Shown: in pieces, positions 15,484-23,428 of the stretch | Layout: each line of letters opens with the position of its first letter | Position numbering within the stretch: the first letter of the stretch is position 1 | DNA from: Oscillospiraceae bacterium | GTDB lineage: Bacteria; Bacillota; Clostridia; Oscillospirales; Oscillospiraceae | DNA length: 64,000 nucleotides | Reading direction: 5' to 3' | Assembly (NCBI GenBank): GCA_902778285.1 | Contig: CACYXC010000040.1 | Location: 1-64,000 of the forward strand | Position numbers and translations under genes: made by a program | The notes under the pieces: model-generated | What the model saw: the letters and a program-made list of their open reading frames with translations, nothing else | What the model was told of the DNA's origin: nothing | Database searches by the model: none

Positions 15484-16849
15484 GCAGGGCGCTGGCGATC
15501 GCGAAGTAGACCAGCAGCGACAGCGCGTCCACGATCGTGGTGATGAAGGGGCTGGCCATGACCGCCGGGTCAAAGCCCAGCTTCTTGGCCCCCATCGGCA
15601 GCGAGCAGCCGACGATCTTCGCCATCAGCACCGTGAGCGCCATGGTAAAGCAGACCACGAAGGCCGTGAGCACGGTGATGTCGGTGTTGCCGAGCAGCAG
15701 CCGGTCGACCAGCATGATCTTGGCAAAGCACAGCGTCGCAAGCGCGATACCGCACAGGACCGCCGTCTGGATCTCCTTCCAGATGACCTTCGGCGCGTCG
15801 GAAAACTCCAGCTCCCCGAGGCTCAGCGCGCGGATCACGGTGACGGAGGCCTGCGAGCCCGAGTTGCCGCCGGTGTCCATGAGCATGGGAATGAAGGCCG
15901 TCAGCGCCACCTGGGCGGCCAGGGCGCTTTCAAAGCCGGTGATGATCATGCCCGTAAAGGTGGCCGAGACCATCAGCAGCGCAAGCCAGGGGATGCGGTG
16001 CTTGAACAGGTCCCAGGCGTTGGAGCGCAGGTAGCTCTTCTCCGAGGGGAGCATACCGGCCATCTTCTCGATATCCTCCGTGGTCTCTTCCACGAGGACA
16101 TCCATGGCGTCGTCAAAGGTGATGATACCGACCATCCTGCCGTCCGTGTCCACCACGGGCAGGGCCAGGAAGTTGTATTTGGACAGCATCTGCGCGACCT
16201 CTTCCTGGTCGGTCAGGGTGCTCACGGAGATCACGTTTTCGTCCATGATCTTCAGGATCGGGGTGCTGTCGTCCGTGGAGAGGAGCAGGTCCTTGACCGA
16301 CACGGTGCCGATGAGCTTGCTGCCCTCGGTCACATAGCAGGTGTAGATCGTCTCCTTGTCCACGCCGGTCCTGCGGATGCGGGTAATGGCCTCCGCCACG
16401 GTCATTTTCGGCCGCAGGGAGACATATTCCGTGGTCATGATGGAGCCGGCGGAGTTCTCCGGATAGCGCAGCAGATCGTTGATCTCCTTGCGCATCTGGG
16501 GATCGGCCTGGGCCAGGATACGCTTGACCACGTTGGCCGGCATCTCCTCGACCAGGTCCACCGCGTCGTCCACGTAGAGCTCCTCGATCACCTCGCGCAG
16601 CTCCGCGTCCGAGAAGCCGCGGATCAGCATCTCCTGCTGCTCCGGCTCCATCTCCACAAAGGTCTCCGCCGCCTGCTCCTTCGGCAGCAGCCGAAACAGC
16701 CGCGGCAGCCGCTCATCGGCGATCTCCTCGAAGATCGCGGCCACGTCGGCCGGGTTCATCGTGACGAGGACATCCTTGAGCGTCGCGTACTTTTTTTCTT
16801 CGAGCAGCTTTTTGAGCGTGCTCTCCATCGTTACAGTGTGTTCTGCCAT
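15392..16849 (-). CDS. mgtE: Magnesium transporter MgtE with a repeat-derived C-terminus
   Basis: The protein has an N-terminal superhelical domain (about 1-125), two CBS domains (about 126-250) and a five-segment membrane domain (about 265-455) with the pore motif MLMDTGGNSGSQAS. I start at the ATG at 16849 with AAGGAGGAG upstream, giving 485 residues. The last 28 residues (MNIWQNSRAVLLRRK... to the stop) are encoded by the MITE-B repeat. They form a basic tail where homologues end just after the last helix. The leader has a strong promoter and a small ORF with its own ribosome-binding site. Function is probably retained, because all conserved segments precede the repeat. Confidence 0.92.
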   Translation of the reverse strand: MAEHTVTMESTLKKLLEEKKYATLKDVLVTMNPADVAAIFEEIADERLPRLFRLLPKEQAAETFVEMEPEQQEMLIRGFSDAELREVIEELYVDDAVDLVEEMPANVVKRILAQADPQMRKEINDLLRYPENSAGSIMTTEYVSLRPKMTVAEAITRIRRTGVDKETIYTCYVTEGSKLIGTVSVKDLLLSTDDSTPILKIMDENVISVSTLTDQEEVAQMLSKYNFLALPVVDTDGRMVGIITFDDAMDVLVEETTEDIEKMAGMLPSEKSYLRSNAWDLFKHRIPWLALLMVSATFTGMIITGFESALAAQVALTAFIPMLMDTGGNSGSQASVTVIRALSLGELEFSDAPKVIWKEIQTAVLCGIALATLCFAKIMLVDRLLLGNTDITVLTAFVVCFTMALTVLMAKIVGCSLPMGAKKLGFDPAVMASPFITTIVDALSLLVYFAIASALLAMNIWQNSRAVLLRRKAARRKAFWLFAIL

Positions 16850-16913
16850 CGGTCTCCTCCTTTTCGTCAAAATGAGGAAGTCCGACACGCAGGCCGATGT
16901 TCAGCAGATGGCA

Positions 16914-16991
16914 TTAAAATGAGGAAACGCGCAAGGGCGGTTCCGCATCAAAACTTCGGCCTGCTGTGCCGCCGGTACTTCCGCCGTCCAT
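16914..16991 (-). CDS. Small leader ORF upstream of mgtE (25 residues)
   Basis: The ATG at 16991 is preceded by AAAGGAGGAAACGTC, one of the best ribosome-binding sites in the window. It encodes 25 residues, MDGGSTGGTAGRSFDAEPPL followed by RVSSF, and ends 64 bp before mgtE. It lies in the transcribed leader of a magnesium transporter gene. By analogy with proline-containing leader peptides of enterobacterial Mg transporters, it could sense translation under low Mg, but only the ORF and its site are visible. Confidence 0.5.
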   Translation of the reverse strand: MDGGSTGGTAGRSFDAEPPLRVSSF

Positions 16992-17054
16992 GACGTTTCC
17001 TCCTTTATATATTTTGGTTCTTTGGGGGTGATGGTCCACACCGCCCCAATTTTC

Positions 17055-17083
17055 AGAATAACGTTCCCGACCGGGTTTGTCAA
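17055..17083 (-). promoter_or_regulatory. Strong promoter of mgtE and its leader ORF
   Basis: On the minus strand, TTGACA (17078-17083) and TATTCT (17055-17060) are separated by exactly 17 bp. The transcript would begin near 17048 with a small GGGGCGGTG/CATCACCCC-type hairpin before the leader ORF. The -35 box overlaps the end of the upstream deaminase-like gene. Confidence 0.7.
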
Positions 17084-19536
17084 GCACGAAGATGCTGCTC
17101 CTCGAGCAATTTTTCGGCAAATTCAGCGCTCTCGCCGAAGAGCTGCACATAGCCCTGCAGCATCCGCGCCTTCGCGCAGAGGGCGCGGCAGCGGCGCGAT
17201 ACATAGATCGCGCATTTATACCGCCCGTTCTTCGCCTCCTGCACCAGATTGGCCGCGGGCGAGTTGCCGTCGAAGGCCAGCAGCAGCGAGGAGCGCCGCT
17301 TGAAGATCTCATAGGCGAAGCTCTTGTACAGCCCGTTGCCGCTCGGCTCGATGGACACGCGCACGCCCACGCCGCTGCGCCGGAGCCGGACGGCCTCCGC
17401 AGCGCTCAGCGCGGCGGGCACGATGGCGAAGATCTCGAATTTCCCGCGATTGTTCTCCACCAGATAGCGCTCGTAGGCGGTGAGCCGGTGGCCGACGACG
17501 AAGAAAAGCCTGCCGGGGTCCGCCTTCTCCAGCAGCGTGTCCAGGATCGCCCTGCCGCCGGGGCGCATCTGGGTGGCGTGCCGGTCGCTGTTGAAGCTGC
17601 CGCCGGCCAGGATCAGCGGGAGCTTGCCCGCGGGCAGCTCGCGGATCTGACGGCGCAGCGCATCCTGCGCGTCCCCTTTTCCGCCGCCGGTCCAGAGCGC
17701 GGCGTCCGGGCGCGGGGTGTCCGCGATGCGGCGTGCGTAGAAGCTCTCCCAGTCACCGTCCGGCGCAGGCTCCGAAAGTCTCCCGCGCTTTTCGTCAAAG
17801 GACGCCCTGCTCTCGCGCTCCACGGCCGCCTCGGCCGCGCGCATCTGGCACAGCTCCTCATGGCTCAGGCCCAGGAGCTTTTCCAGCGCCAGCTCCTCGT
17901 CGATGGAGTTGGTGCCGTACAGCGCGCCGCCGTCGGTCCCCTGCACGCAGGGGATGCCCGCGCGCAGATACTGGCGCAGCGGATGGCGCTCCAGATCGCT
18001 CAGATTGTTGAGGCGCACATTGGAGGTCAGCTGGAATTCCAGCGTGACGCCGTCCTCCCTGAGCCGATTGAGCAGGCGCTGCCCGCCGGGGGAGCGCAGA
18101 TTCGGGGTATACAGCCCGTGTCCGATGCGCACGTGCGGCATGCTCTGCCCCGGCGCGAGCGAATCGTGCACGCAGCGGATCGTATTGGCCACGTTGTCGC
18201 GCAGGCTGTCATTCTCGCCCGCGTGGACGCGCAGCACGAAGCCCGGCGTCTCCCCCGCGATGCGCACGAGCTCGCGGATGCCGTTTTGCAGCTCGAGGAT
18301 GTCGTTGATCTCCTCGCCGACGATGTCGCTGCCCGCCACATAGGGGTCGCAGGCCACGGCCCGCAGCACCTGCAGGTTTTCCGCCAGATAGTCGTCCGGC
18401 GTCACATGGTCGCGCACGATGGTCAGCGGCGTGCGCCGGATGGCGGCGAGGAAGCGCAGCAGCACGCCGGTCTCCGCCGTGACGGCGGGCATGACCTCAT
18501 GGATCTGCCGCAGTACCGCCGGCGCGGCCTCTGCTTTACAGAGGCTCGTGTCGGAAATCTCGGCGTATTCGATGCCGTAGCGCCGGTAGTTGCGGGCGAT
18601 CCACAGCAGCTTATCCTGAAAGAGCGTGTTGTGCCGGAAGGCCGGGTTCTCCCGGTCCAGCGCCATCTGCCGCAGCGCTGCGGCGATATCCGCGTCCGGC
18701 ACGCTCACCGGGGACGGGAGTCTGATCGGGTCCTCCGCCGCGGCACCCTTGGTGAACACATAGCGGTAGAGATAGACCTTCTCCAGGTCGGCGAAGACCG
18801 CCTGCCCGTCCTTGGGCACGGCCAGCGAGACCCGGATGCGGGCGATGTTGTACGCCGCGTCCGCGCCGTTATTCACGATCAGGTCCGCGAAGTTGAGGAA
18901 GGTATTGTCGTCGATGCGGCGCTCACGGTATTTGCCGGTCAGCGCCGTGTCGCCCAGCGCGTCTTCCGCCGCGGCGCGCCGCTGCGCCAGCAGCGCCTCC
19001 TGCGCCGGCGTGCAGCGCAGGCCGAGCTTTCGGATATAATAGAGCGGGTAGCGAATCTGGTGATGGATGCCCAGGGCGATCAGCAGATCGGGCGAGAGGT
19101 TCGCGCTCATGTGGGTGTGCAGATCGGTGTGGAACTTGCAGTCGGAGAAGATGTAGGTCTTGACGATGCTCTTCTGCTCCGAGAGGCGGTAGTCCTTGGT
19201 CTGGCTCATCAAAGCCTTCGAGATGGCCGGGATGGAGGCCTTGAGCTCCACGCTGCCGTCCGGCCGGATATTGGCCACCTTGGTGTTGCCCAGACGGAAG
19301 ATCCAGAGCTGCCGGTCGTCCCCGTCCACATAGCTGGGGACGGTGCCGCGGATGACCATGAGACCCTGCTCGTCCTCGCTCAGCGGCAGCGCGCAGAGCC
19401 GGGCGAGGTTTCGGATCAGGTTCCCGGTGCCGTGGTTCGGCGTGCGCAGCACATAGCGCAGCTCCTCCCCCTCCCGGTAGAGCTCCACGAGGATATCCTT
19501 CTCCTTGTCCAGCGAAAACTGCCCGAAGTATTCCAT
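17080..19536 (-). CDS. Very large adenosine-deaminase-like protein with extra N- and C-terminal domains
   Basis: The protein has about 818 residues, roughly 2.4 times a classical adenosine deaminase. Amidohydrolase motifs are present in order: HTH near 140-142, GSDIVGEE near 402-409, HAGEN near 438-442, RIGHG near 470-474, TSN near 504-506 and TDGG near 534-537. The metal ligands and catalytic Glu and His are therefore retained, although the usual TDDP reads TDGG. About 130 residues precede the first motif. From about 625 a separate Rossmann-like domain follows, with LPLILAGGSFNSDRHA and LLLAFDGNSPAANLVQEA. I start at the ATG at 19536, because GGAGGG abuts the alternative ATG 6 bp upstream. 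The substrate is unknown; it may be a signalling or defence-type nucleotide hydrolase. Confidence 0.75.
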   Translation of the reverse strand: MEYFGQFSLDKEKDILVELYREGEELRYVLRTPNHGTGNLIRNLARLCALPLSEDEQGLMVIRGTVPSYVDGDDRQLWIFRLGNTKVANIRPDGSVELKASIPAISKALMSQTKDYRLSEQKSIVKTYIFSDCKFHTDLHTHMSANLSPDLLIALGIHHQIRYPLYYIRKLGLRCTPAQEALLAQRRAAAEDALGDTALTGKYRERRIDDNTFLNFADLIVNNGADAAYNIARIRVSLAVPKDGQAVFADLEKVYLYRYVFTKGAAAEDPIRLPSPVSVPDADIAAALRQMALDRENPAFRHNTLFQDKLLWIARNYRRYGIEYAEISDTSLCKAEAAPAVLRQIHEVMPAVTAETGVLLRFLAAIRRTPLTIVRDHVTPDDYLAENLQVLRAVACDPYVAGSDIVGEEINDILELQNGIRELVRIAGETPGFVLRVHAGENDSLRDNVANTIRCVHDSLAPGQSMPHVRIGHGLYTPNLRSPGGQRLLNRLREDGVTLEFQLTSNVRLNNLSDLERHPLRQYLRAGIPCVQGTDGGALYGTNSIDEELALEKLLGLSHEELCQMRAAEAAVERESRASFDEKRGRLSEPAPDGDWESFYARRIADTPRPDAALWTGGGKGDAQDALRRQIRELPAGKLPLILAGGSFNSDRHATQMRPGGRAILDTLLEKADPGRLFFVVGHRLTAYERYLVENNRGKFEIFAIVPAALSAAEAVRLRRSGVGVRVSIEPSGNGLYKSFAYEIFKRRSSLLLAFDGNSPAANLVQEAKNGRYKCAIYVSRRCRALCAKARMLQGYVQLFGESAEFAEKLLEEQHLRA

Positions 19537-19660
19537 GCGCATCCCTCCGTATGCGGATGCCGCCTATCACAGGATAAGCGGCATGCGGCGTTCGCGTTTT
19601 TTCCATTGTAGTCCCCGCGGGCCGACTTGGCAAGGCTTTTCTGCCGCGGGCAAAGCTGAA

Positions 19661-19849
19661 AAAGCTGCGGCCGGAGCCGCAGCTTTCAGACTGTAGACAA
19701 ACCCATGCTGCCGAAGTTTGACACGCATGGGGAGAGCGCGAGAGGGGATTGGTTATTCCCTCTCGCGATTGATATACTCCATTTTTGATTTTCAAGCTGT
19801 CGACACTTTGTCGACAGCTTGAAAAGCTGCGGCCGGAGCCGCAGCTTTT
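19661..19849. repeat. TD element copy 2 with duplicated terminator hairpins
   Basis: Identical hairpins (AAAGCTGCGGC with complement) lie at 19661-19686 and 19822-19849, and 135 bp lie between them. The insert contains CAGACTGTAGACAAACCC, a CCCATGC/GCATGGG stem, a perfect CGCGAGAGGG/CCCTCTCGCG stem and the palindrome CAAGCTGTCGACA/TGTCGACAGCTTG at 19793-19821. It lies just downstream of pfkA, and both hairpins are followed by T-runs on the minus strand. Confidence 0.85.
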
Positions 19850-19859
19850 CAAGGTATGT

Positions 19860-20855
19860 TCAGAATCCGTGGATGACGCCGGTGGCCTGCATGGCCTCCA
19901 TGATGCGGTAGCGGTCCATCTGCAGGTGCTTCTTCTGCTGCAGCGCCTCCTCGATGGGCAGCTCCACGATGCTGCCCTCCTTGGTGGCGATGATGCAGTT
20001 GCCGCGGCCCTCGGCGAAGGCCTGCACGGCATAGTAGCCCATGCGGGTCGCGGTCTCGCGGTCGCGGGCGTTCGGCGCGCCGCCGCGCTGGATGTGGCCC
20101 AGGACGGTCACGCGCGGCTGGATGCCGATCTCCTCCTGGATCCTCTTGCCGATGTCCACCGCGCTGCCAACGCCCTCGGCCACGACGATCATGAAGTGCG
20201 TGTTGCCGGACAGGCGGGACTCCTGGATGCGCTCCACGACGTCCTTCTGGAAGTCGAGCGGCTTCTCCGGGACGAGCACGGCCGTCGCGCCGACGGCGAT
20301 GCCCACGTACAGCGCGAGGAAGCCCGCGTTGCGGCCCATGACCTCGACGACCGAGCAGCGCTCGTGCGACTGCATCGTGTCGCGCAGGCGGTCGATGCAC
20401 TCGATGGCGGTGTTGCAGGCGGTGTCAAAGCCGATGGTGTAGTTGGTGCAGCCAACGTCGTTGTCGATCGTGGCGGGCACGCCCACCACGGGGATGCCGA
20501 GCCGCGAGAGCTCCAGCGCGCCGCGGAAAGTGCCGTCGCCCCCGATGGCGACGATGCCGTCCAGCCCCAGCATCTTGCAGGTGGAGACCGCCTTGAGCCG
20601 TCCCTTCTCGGTCATGAACTCCTCACTGCGCGCGGTATAGAGGATGGTGCCGCCGCGGTTGAGGATGTGGCCCACGCTCTCACGGGGCAGCATGACGAAG
20701 TCGCTGTTGATGAGGCCCTGCCAGCCTCTGCGGATGCCGACGCATTCGATGCCGTAGGCCACCGCGCTGCGCACGACCGCGCGGACCGCCGCATTCATGC
20801 CGGGCGCGTCGCCGCCGCTGGTCAGCACGCCGATGCGTTTCACCTTTTTTTCCAT
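19860..20855 (-). CDS. pfkA: ATP-dependent 6-phosphofructokinase
   Basis: The enzyme phosphorylates fructose-6-P in glycolysis. The 331-residue protein has GVLTSGGDAPGMNA at the N-terminus, the ATP motif GGDGTF (glycine in place of the aspartate of PPi-dependent enzymes), PATIDNDV with the catalytic aspartate, and VEVMGRNAGF. I start at the ATG at 20855 with GAGAGGTG upstream; the longer frame adds a tail reaching towards MITE-B. It is a single gene between two repeat elements, ended by the TD-bracketed terminator. Confidence 0.95.
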   Translation of the reverse strand: MEKKVKRIGVLTSGGDAPGMNAAVRAVVRSAVAYGIECVGIRRGWQGLINSDFVMLPRESVGHILNRGGTILYTARSEEFMTEKGRLKAVSTCKMLGLDGIVAIGGDGTFRGALELSRLGIPVVGVPATIDNDVGCTNYTIGFDTACNTAIECIDRLRDTMQSHERCSVVEVMGRNAGFLALYVGIAVGATAVLVPEKPLDFQKDVVERIQESRLSGNTHFMIVVAEGVGSAVDIGKRIQEEIGIQPRVTVLGHIQRGGAPNARDRETATRMGYYAVQAFAEGRGNCIIATKEGSIVELPIEEALQQKKHLQMDRYRIMEAMQATGVIHGF

Positions 20856-20925
20856 AGTTCTGCACCTCTCTAAATATATGTTTTTCCGGGCTGCATCCGC
20901 TCGGGATGGCAGCAATGTTTTTTGT

Positions 20926-21131
20926 TATAATGACTATATGATGGCGAAAAGCCAGAAAGCTTTTCGCCGCGCCGCTTTGCGGCGCAGCAAAACAGCATGG
21001 CTGCTTTGCCATATATTCATTGCCATGAGCAACGGGCGAATGATTCAAAGAATCATTCGCTGCCAAAGTTGTCGTTTGGCAGCGAAATCAATCGAATCGT
21101 CGAATGATTTCGCCATCTGATGATCATTATA
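20926..21131. mobile_element. MITE-B, full copy with terminal inverted repeats
   Basis: The left end TATAATGACTATATGATGGC and the complement of the right end TATAATGATCATCAGATGGC match closely over about 24 bp. The 206-bp interior is a chain of stems: GGCGAAAAGC/GCTTTTCGCC, GCGCCGC/GCGGCGC, GGGCGAATGATTC/GAATCATTCGC and GCTGCCAAA/TTTGGCAGC. It encodes nothing. It lies between the pfkA start and the next operon. Related pieces occur at 15384, about 30681 and 34670-34888. Confidence 0.85.
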
Positions 21132-21284
21132 GCAAAGCCCCTCCCGTTTTACAATCCCGTTTCTCCGCACGCGGGAAAAACCTTCGATCCCCTTTTCTCG
21201 CTTTGGACAGGCTATCCAAAACGGGCAGTTAATATTTGGTTAATTTGTTTTGCCCGGGATGTTCGCCGCCGGCGTGAATGATGG

Positions 21285-21290
21285 TATAAT
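21285..21290 (+). promoter_or_regulatory. -10 box of the cyclase-like/SDR/enoate reductase operon
   Basis: TATAAT lies 57 bp upstream of the start codon. The matching -35 position (TTCGCC) is poor, so the promoter may need an activator. The rest of 20856-21347 holds only MITE-B and the pfkA leader. Confidence 0.5.
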
Positions 21291-21347
21291 AGACGTGATT
21301 ATCGTGTGATCCGCCCCATCCTGTCATAACAACAAGGAGGAACCCAT

Positions 21348-22484
21348 ATGTCCAATATCAGCGATCTGAGCCGCGACCAATGGATGCTGCACGGGCCGCT
21401 CGCCAAACGCGGCTACGACTGGTGGTGGCATTCCTTCACCGCCGAAAACGCCGAGACCGGTGAGCAGAAGCCCTTCTATGTTGAGTTTTTCACCTGCAAC
21501 CCCCACAAGGCGCCGGACGAGCCGCGCATCGTCTGGAACCTGCCGGCGAAAAAGCGCAGGGGCAAAAAGCCCTCCTACCTGATGGTGAACGCCGGCTTCT
21601 GGGGCGAGGAGCACGGACAGCTGCACCGCTTCTTCGCCTGGAAGAATGTCAATGTCCATGAGGGCGCGCCGTATTCCATCAGCGCGCCGGAGTGCTTCTG
21701 CAGCGAGACGCGGACTTACGGCCGTATTGAAGTCAGCCCGCTGGACGCGCGTGTGCACCCCGAGTGGATGAGTGACGCGGGCAGCATCTCCTGGGATCTG
21801 GAGATCGACAAGGAGGTCGCTTTCCACGTCGGTTACGGCGCGAGCAAGTTTTTCCGCGACCTCAACGCCTTTGAGATGTTCTGGCACGCCGAGGGCATGA
21901 AGTCGAAATTCAAAGGCGAGATCACGCTCAACGGCGTGCGTTACCTCGTCAAGCCCGAGACCTGCTACGGCTACTCGGACAAGAACTGGGGCGGCGACTT
22001 CACGAGCCCCTGGGTCTGGCTGTCCTCCAACAACCTTGTGAGCAAGAAGACCGGCAAGCGGCTTGAAAACAGCGTCTTCGACATCGGCGGCGGCCGCCCT
22101 AAGGTCTTCGGCGTGGCGCTCGATCGCAAGCTTCTCGGCGCCTTCTGGTATGAAGGGAAGAACTATGAGTTCAACTTCTCCAAGTTCTGGACCCTCTCGG
22201 GCACGAAGTTCGACTGCTGGGAGGACGAGGAGGAGATCCACTGGCATGTAGTGCAGACCACGGCCACGGCCAAGCTCGACACCGAGATCCGCTGCGCGAA
22301 AAAGGACATGCTCAACATCAGCTACGAGGCGCCGACCGGGCTCAAGCGGCACAACCGGCTCTGGAACGGCGGCAACGGGACGGGTGTGCTCAAGCTCTAC
22401 AAGCGCCGCTTCGGCAAGGATATCCTGATCGACGAGATCATAGCGGAGAACATCGGCTGTGAGTTCGGCGAGTACGACAAATAA
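21348..22484 (+). CDS. Tocopherol-cyclase-like (CrtC/AttH-type lipocalin-like) protein
   Basis: The 378-residue protein has the pattern of the tocopherol cyclase/AttH superfamily: an N-terminal LHGPLAKRGYDWWWHSFT block, a central GYSDKNWGGDFTSPWVWLSS motif near 205-225, and alternating beta-strands rich in W, Y and F. No signal peptide is visible. Plant and cyanobacterial members cyclise prenyl-quinols, and bacterial relatives are mostly uncharacterised. The start follows AAGGAGGAAC. It leads an operon with an SDR and an enoate reductase, pointing to an isoprenoid, steroid or other hydrophobic substrate. Confidence 0.7.
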   Translation: MSNISDLSRDQWMLHGPLAKRGYDWWWHSFTAENAETGEQKPFYVEFFTCNPHKAPDEPRIVWNLPAKKRRGKKPSYLMVNAGFWGEEHGQLHRFFAWKNVNVHEGAPYSISAPECFCSETRTYGRIEVSPLDARVHPEWMSDAGSISWDLEIDKEVAFHVGYGASKFFRDLNAFEMFWHAEGMKSKFKGEITLNGVRYLVKPETCYGYSDKNWGGDFTSPWVWLSSNNLVSKKTGKRLENSVFDIGGGRPKVFGVALDRKLLGAFWYEGKNYEFNFSKFWTLSGTKFDCWEDEEEIHWHVVQTTATAKLDTEIRCAKKDMLNISYEAPTGLKRHNRLWNGGNGTGVLKLYKRRFGKDILIDEIIAENIGCEFGEYDK

Positions 22485-22495
22485 GGAGAGAAGCC

Positions 22496-23428
22496 ATGAT
22501 CGACAACAAAAGCATCGTTCTGACCGGCGCCAGCTCCGGCATCGGCTTCGAGGTGCTCAAGCTCCTGGCCCGGGGGAAGGGCAACCGCATCCTGGCCGTG
22601 GCGCGGCATGTGGACAACATCAAGTATTTCGCCGACAACGTCACTGCCTTCGCCTGCGACATCAGCACGAAGGAGGGCGTGGATCGCGTCTTCGCCAAGG
22701 CTGAGGAGCTCTTCGGCAAGATCGATCTCTTCTACGCCAACGCCGGCTTCCCCTATTATGAGGAGTTCAACTACGAGGACTGGGACCGCGTGGACGCGAT
22801 GTTCCGCACCAACACCATCTCCCCCATCTACACCTACGCCAAGTATATCCGCCACCTGGACGGCCGGCCCGGCATCCTCGCCTACACGGTCAGCGCCATC
22901 GGCGAAATGGCCATGCCCGGCTACGCGATCTACTCCTCCTCCAAGTTCGCGCTCAACGGCTTTCAGCAGGCCATCCGCCTCGAAAAGCCGGAGAATCTCC
23001 AGATCACCTGCCTCTACCCCGTTGCGACCGACACGAATTTCTTCAAGGTCGCAAACGCCGTCGAGTTTGAAAAGCCCTTCCCCGTGCAAAAGCCCAGCCA
23101 CGTCGCCAGAAAGATGATCGAGGGCATCGAGCAGGGCAGGGAGAAGGTCTCGCCCTGCGGGCTCTTCGGCTTTGCGAAGGTGCTCATGGGCGTCGCGCCC
23201 CCGGTGCGCACCGTGTACTGGAAGCTGGAGACCGCCAAGCTCGAGCGCTTCAAGAAAAAGCTCTCCGTCTACCATGAGCGCGTCCATGAGGATGTAAAGG
23301 CCGCCGTGGAGAAGGGCCGCGAGGTGCGTGAGGAGATCGGGGAAAAGGCGGAGAAAGTCCGCGAGGAGATCGGGGAAAAAGCGCACGAGGTGCGCGAGGA
23401 GATCAAGGATAAATTCCATGGGATATGA
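22496..23428 (+). CDS. Short-chain dehydrogenase/reductase with a helical repeat tail
   Basis: The SDR core (about 1-230) has TGASSGIG for NAD(P) binding, YANAG, and the catalytic S...YxxxK as VSAIGEMAMPGYAIYSSSK. The C-terminus from about 262 consists of near-identical 11-residue units (VREEIGEKAEK, VREEIGEKAHE, VREEIKDKFH) that would form a charged amphipathic helix, as in lipid-binding or coiled-coil proteins. This tail is not part of normal SDRs. The gene follows the cyclase-like gene by 11 bp and overlaps the next by 11 bp. The substrate is probably a ketone or alcohol of a hydrophobic molecule. Confidence 0.85.
   Translation: MIDNKSIVLTGASSGIGFEVLKLLARGKGNRILAVARHVDNIKYFADNVTAFACDISTKEGVDRVFAKAEELFGKIDLFYANAGFPYYEEFNYEDWDRVDAMFRTNTISPIYTYAKYIRHLDGRPGILAYTVSAIGEMAMPGYAIYSSSKFALNGFQQAIRLEKPENLQITCLYPVATDTNFFKVANAVEFEKPFPVQKPSHVARKMIEGIEQGREKVSPCGLFGFAKVLMGVAPPVRTVYWKLETAKLERFKKKLSVYHERVHEDVKAAVEKGREVREEIGEKAEKVREEIGEKAHEVREEIKDKFHGI

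Noticed and set aside
16850..17050. M-box riboswitch before mgtE
   Set aside because: I could not find the conserved M-box core by eye. A covariance search would decide.
17080..19536. RADAR defence system (RdrB deaminase)
   Set aside because: No RdrA-type ATPase is adjacent; the neighbours are mgtE and pfkA. The size is suggestive, but one component alone does not support the call.
17077..19611. 844-codon plus-strand frame opposite the deaminase-like gene
   Set aside because: No recognisable motif and no ribosome-binding site. The minus strand encodes conserved catalytic motifs over the same span.
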